Source: Treponema sp. (GTDB lineage Bacteria > Spirochaetota > Spirochaetia > Treponematales > Breznakiellaceae). From it: DNA of 45,472 bases. Below the pieces are notes generated by a model. That model ran no database searches and was not told the DNA's origin. It saw only the letters and a list, made by a program, of their open reading frames with translations. Made by a program: the position numbers and the translations under genes. Positions 44,879 to 45,472 of this stretch are shown here, in pieces (the stretch's first letter is position 1; the number at the start of each line of letters is the position of its first letter). Where the stretch lies: positions 1 to 45,472 of the forward strand of contig JAISBS010000032.1 of assembly GCA_031266075.1 (NCBI GenBank), written 5' to 3'.

Positions 44879-45008
44879 AATAACCCGGTTGGTTATCGCG
44901 GACTAAAGTCCGACACAAGTCTCGCAAGAAACCCTGCGGGTTTCAATGCTCCGCATTTTTGCTGCTTTTAAGTGGATTTGTTTAAAAACTGAAGTTTTTA
45001 AAACAAAT
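44879..45008 (-). repeat. Multi-hairpin dispersed repeat, copy B
   Basis: The 97-nt core (44879-44975) is the reverse of the core at 10754-10851, with about four differences. The three internal hairpins are intact; the CGGAC/GTCCG stem gains a pair here (CGGACT-TT-AGTCCG). On the minus strand it is preceded by an A-rich hairpin at 45008-44976 with arms of 15-16 nt, nearly the same as the hairpin after rnpB. That hairpin begins directly after the stop codon of the small lipoprotein gene and may end its transcript. Confidence 0.85.
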
Positions 45009-45350
45009 CTATTGTTTTTCCTTATAAATTTCCCATGTCCAAGACTTACCGTCTCTTGCCACATTTTTGAAAGCATAAAAGGTTTCACCGGGCTTTTCAT
45101 CAGCGGTAAACACATACCATGTATTATCTGTGGCATGGGCGCGGTCGGCATATCGATAAATTGCCGAAGCTTCAGTACTGGTATTTTTTAGCTTCTCCAG
45201 TGCATTTATAGAAGGAGCAGTTGGTATCTCCGCCATTTGCCAATTAACGGATGTATCTTCCTTGCCAAAAACAGCACTATTTAAATCAAGTGTCCCGCAC
45301 CCCGTCAAAACTAATCCGAATGTAAGCAATACTGCTAACATTCCCATCAC
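45009..45350 (-). CDS. Small lipoprotein of unknown function, N-terminus possibly altered
   Basis: The 113-residue protein has a hydrophobic signal and lipobox (LAVLLTFGLVLTGC). The mature part ends with YRYADRAHATDNTWYVFTADE and a Trp/Lys-rich close. I do not recognise the family. The gene is more AT-rich than its neighbours. The start is GTG 45350 or ATG 45347, both lacking a basic n-region; the codons upstream (AAT AAA TTT TTC) would supply one, but there is no ATG because a hairpin repeat abuts them at 45362-45374. A -10-like TAATAA lies just upstream. It is flanked by repeats on both sides. Confidence 0.65.
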   Translation of the reverse strand: MMGMLAVLLTFGLVLTGCGTLDLNSAVFGKEDTSVNWQMAEIPTAPSINALEKLKNTSTEASAIYRYADRAHATDNTWYVFTADEKPGETFYAFKNVARDGKSWTWEIYKEKQ

Positions 45351-45361
45351 GAAAAATTTAT

Positions 45362-45404
45362 TAGGCGAAGCCTATACGGTTTAATACCCGGCGGCTTGCC
45401 GCGG
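45362..45404 (+). repeat. Hairpins next to the transposase start (TAGGC/GCCTA and GGTTTAATACC + GC stem)
   Basis: TAGGC-GAA-GCCTA (45362-45374) is followed by GGTTTAATACC and then a GC-rich palindrome GCGGC-TT-GCCGC (to about 45402). The second part matches the solo element at 44843-44870 in opposite orientation. The position, about 25 nt before the transposase ATG, suits the subterminal hairpin of an IS200/IS605-type left end. Confidence 0.65.
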
Positions 45405-45423
45405 CTGAAAGTAAGAATATAAT
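45396..45423 (+). promoter_or_regulatory. Putative transposase promoter overlapping the left-end hairpin
   Basis: TTGCCG (45396-45401) and a perfect TATAAT (45418-45423) are 16 bp apart. The -35 falls in the 3' arm of the palindrome, and the -10 ends 6 nt before the ATG at 45430. Confidence 0.5.
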
Positions 45424-45429
45424 GGAAGG

Positions 45430-45472
45430 ATGAGCAAAATCATCCATAAAGAGCATAATGTAAGTACACTGA
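45430..45472 (+). mobile_element. IS200/IS605-type transposase TnpA, first codons only (3' end outside window)
   Basis: Only 14 codons are visible, reading MSKIIHKEHNVSTL. The pattern IHKxHNVSxL is how many IS200-like Y1 transposases begin (commonly followed by LYHLV and a KYRR motif). The catalytic HUH and Tyr motifs would lie beyond the window, so this is a tentative call supported by the hairpin directly upstream. GGAAGG touches the ATG with no spacing, so it is not a normal ribosome-binding site. Confidence 0.55.

Noticed and set aside
44903-44955. Micro-ORF SIETRRVSCETCVG ending in TAG inside both copies of the 98-bp repeat
   Set aside because: The reading frame follows from the conserved hairpins; copy A lacks the ATG and there is no ribosome-binding site, so RNA or DNA structure explains the conservation better than a peptide.

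Overview
The window looks like chromosomal DNA of a high-GC Treponema-like spirochete (Spirochaetota), perhaps of the termite-gut or environmental type. Supporting points are the run dnaG, rpoD, zinc-ribbon gene, TPR gene, mreB-mreC-mreD-mrdA-rodA (an order I recall from Treponema pallidum but could not check), a cytidylate kinase fused to ribosomal protein S1, a very large GreA fusion, and many exported TPR, HEAT and lipoproteins. All identifications rest on reading translated sequence and motifs; no database search was run.

Region by region: (1) 1-4909, plus strand: 3' end of dnaG, rpoD, a C4 zinc-ribbon coiled-coil protein, RNase P RNA (rnpB) and a TPR membrane protein. (2) 5017-10608, plus strand: the elongasome operon mreB, mreC, mreD, mrdA (PBP2), rodA. 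(3) 10987-20800, plus strand: a five-gene, tightly packed surface operon of two giant lipoproteins (tandem Ig/DUF5018-like repeats; the second ends in a beta-helix), two outer-membrane barrel proteins and an RlpA-like protein, behind a good sigma70-type promoter. (4) 28477-20885, minus strand: scpA, scpB, rluB-like, cmk::rpsA, a GAF/sigma54 activator, a TPR protein and a lipoprotein. (5) 30469-28629, minus strand: recA and folK. (6) 30602-31705, plus strand: a divergent PRPP-synthetase-like gene. (7) 35649-31745, minus strand: rpe, a TPR/coiled-coil exported protein, an unknown exported protein and a TPR membrane protein. (8) 36389-35778, minus strand: a PIN toxin with its antitoxin. (9) 36626-42017, plus strand: TPR protein, GreA fusion, VWA membrane protein. 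(10) 44574-42038, minus strand: tgt and a HEAT-repeat exported protein. (11) 44575-45472: dense hairpin repeats, a small lipoprotein gene, and the first codons of what looks like an IS200/IS605-type transposase that runs off the window.

The genes mostly form housekeeping modules: replication and transcription initiation, cell elongation, chromosome condensation (ScpAB), translation (S1, RluB, Tgt, RNase P), recombination (RecA) and pentose/PRPP metabolism. The accessory parts are the surface operon, the toxin-antitoxin pair and the repeat-rich right end.

The most interesting observations are: a family of hairpin-rich dispersed repeats, including a 98-bp three-hairpin element present twice 34 kb apart, and a second element whose hairpin also sits just upstream of the IS200-like transposase; at least four genes whose putative -10 box ends exactly 6 nt before the start codon, which suggests leaderless mRNAs; an internal ribosome-binding site in cmk::rpsA that could release free S1; a RecA with an AT-hook-like tail; a GreA fusion carrying a possible CarD/Tudor-like domain; and the surface-lipoprotein operon.
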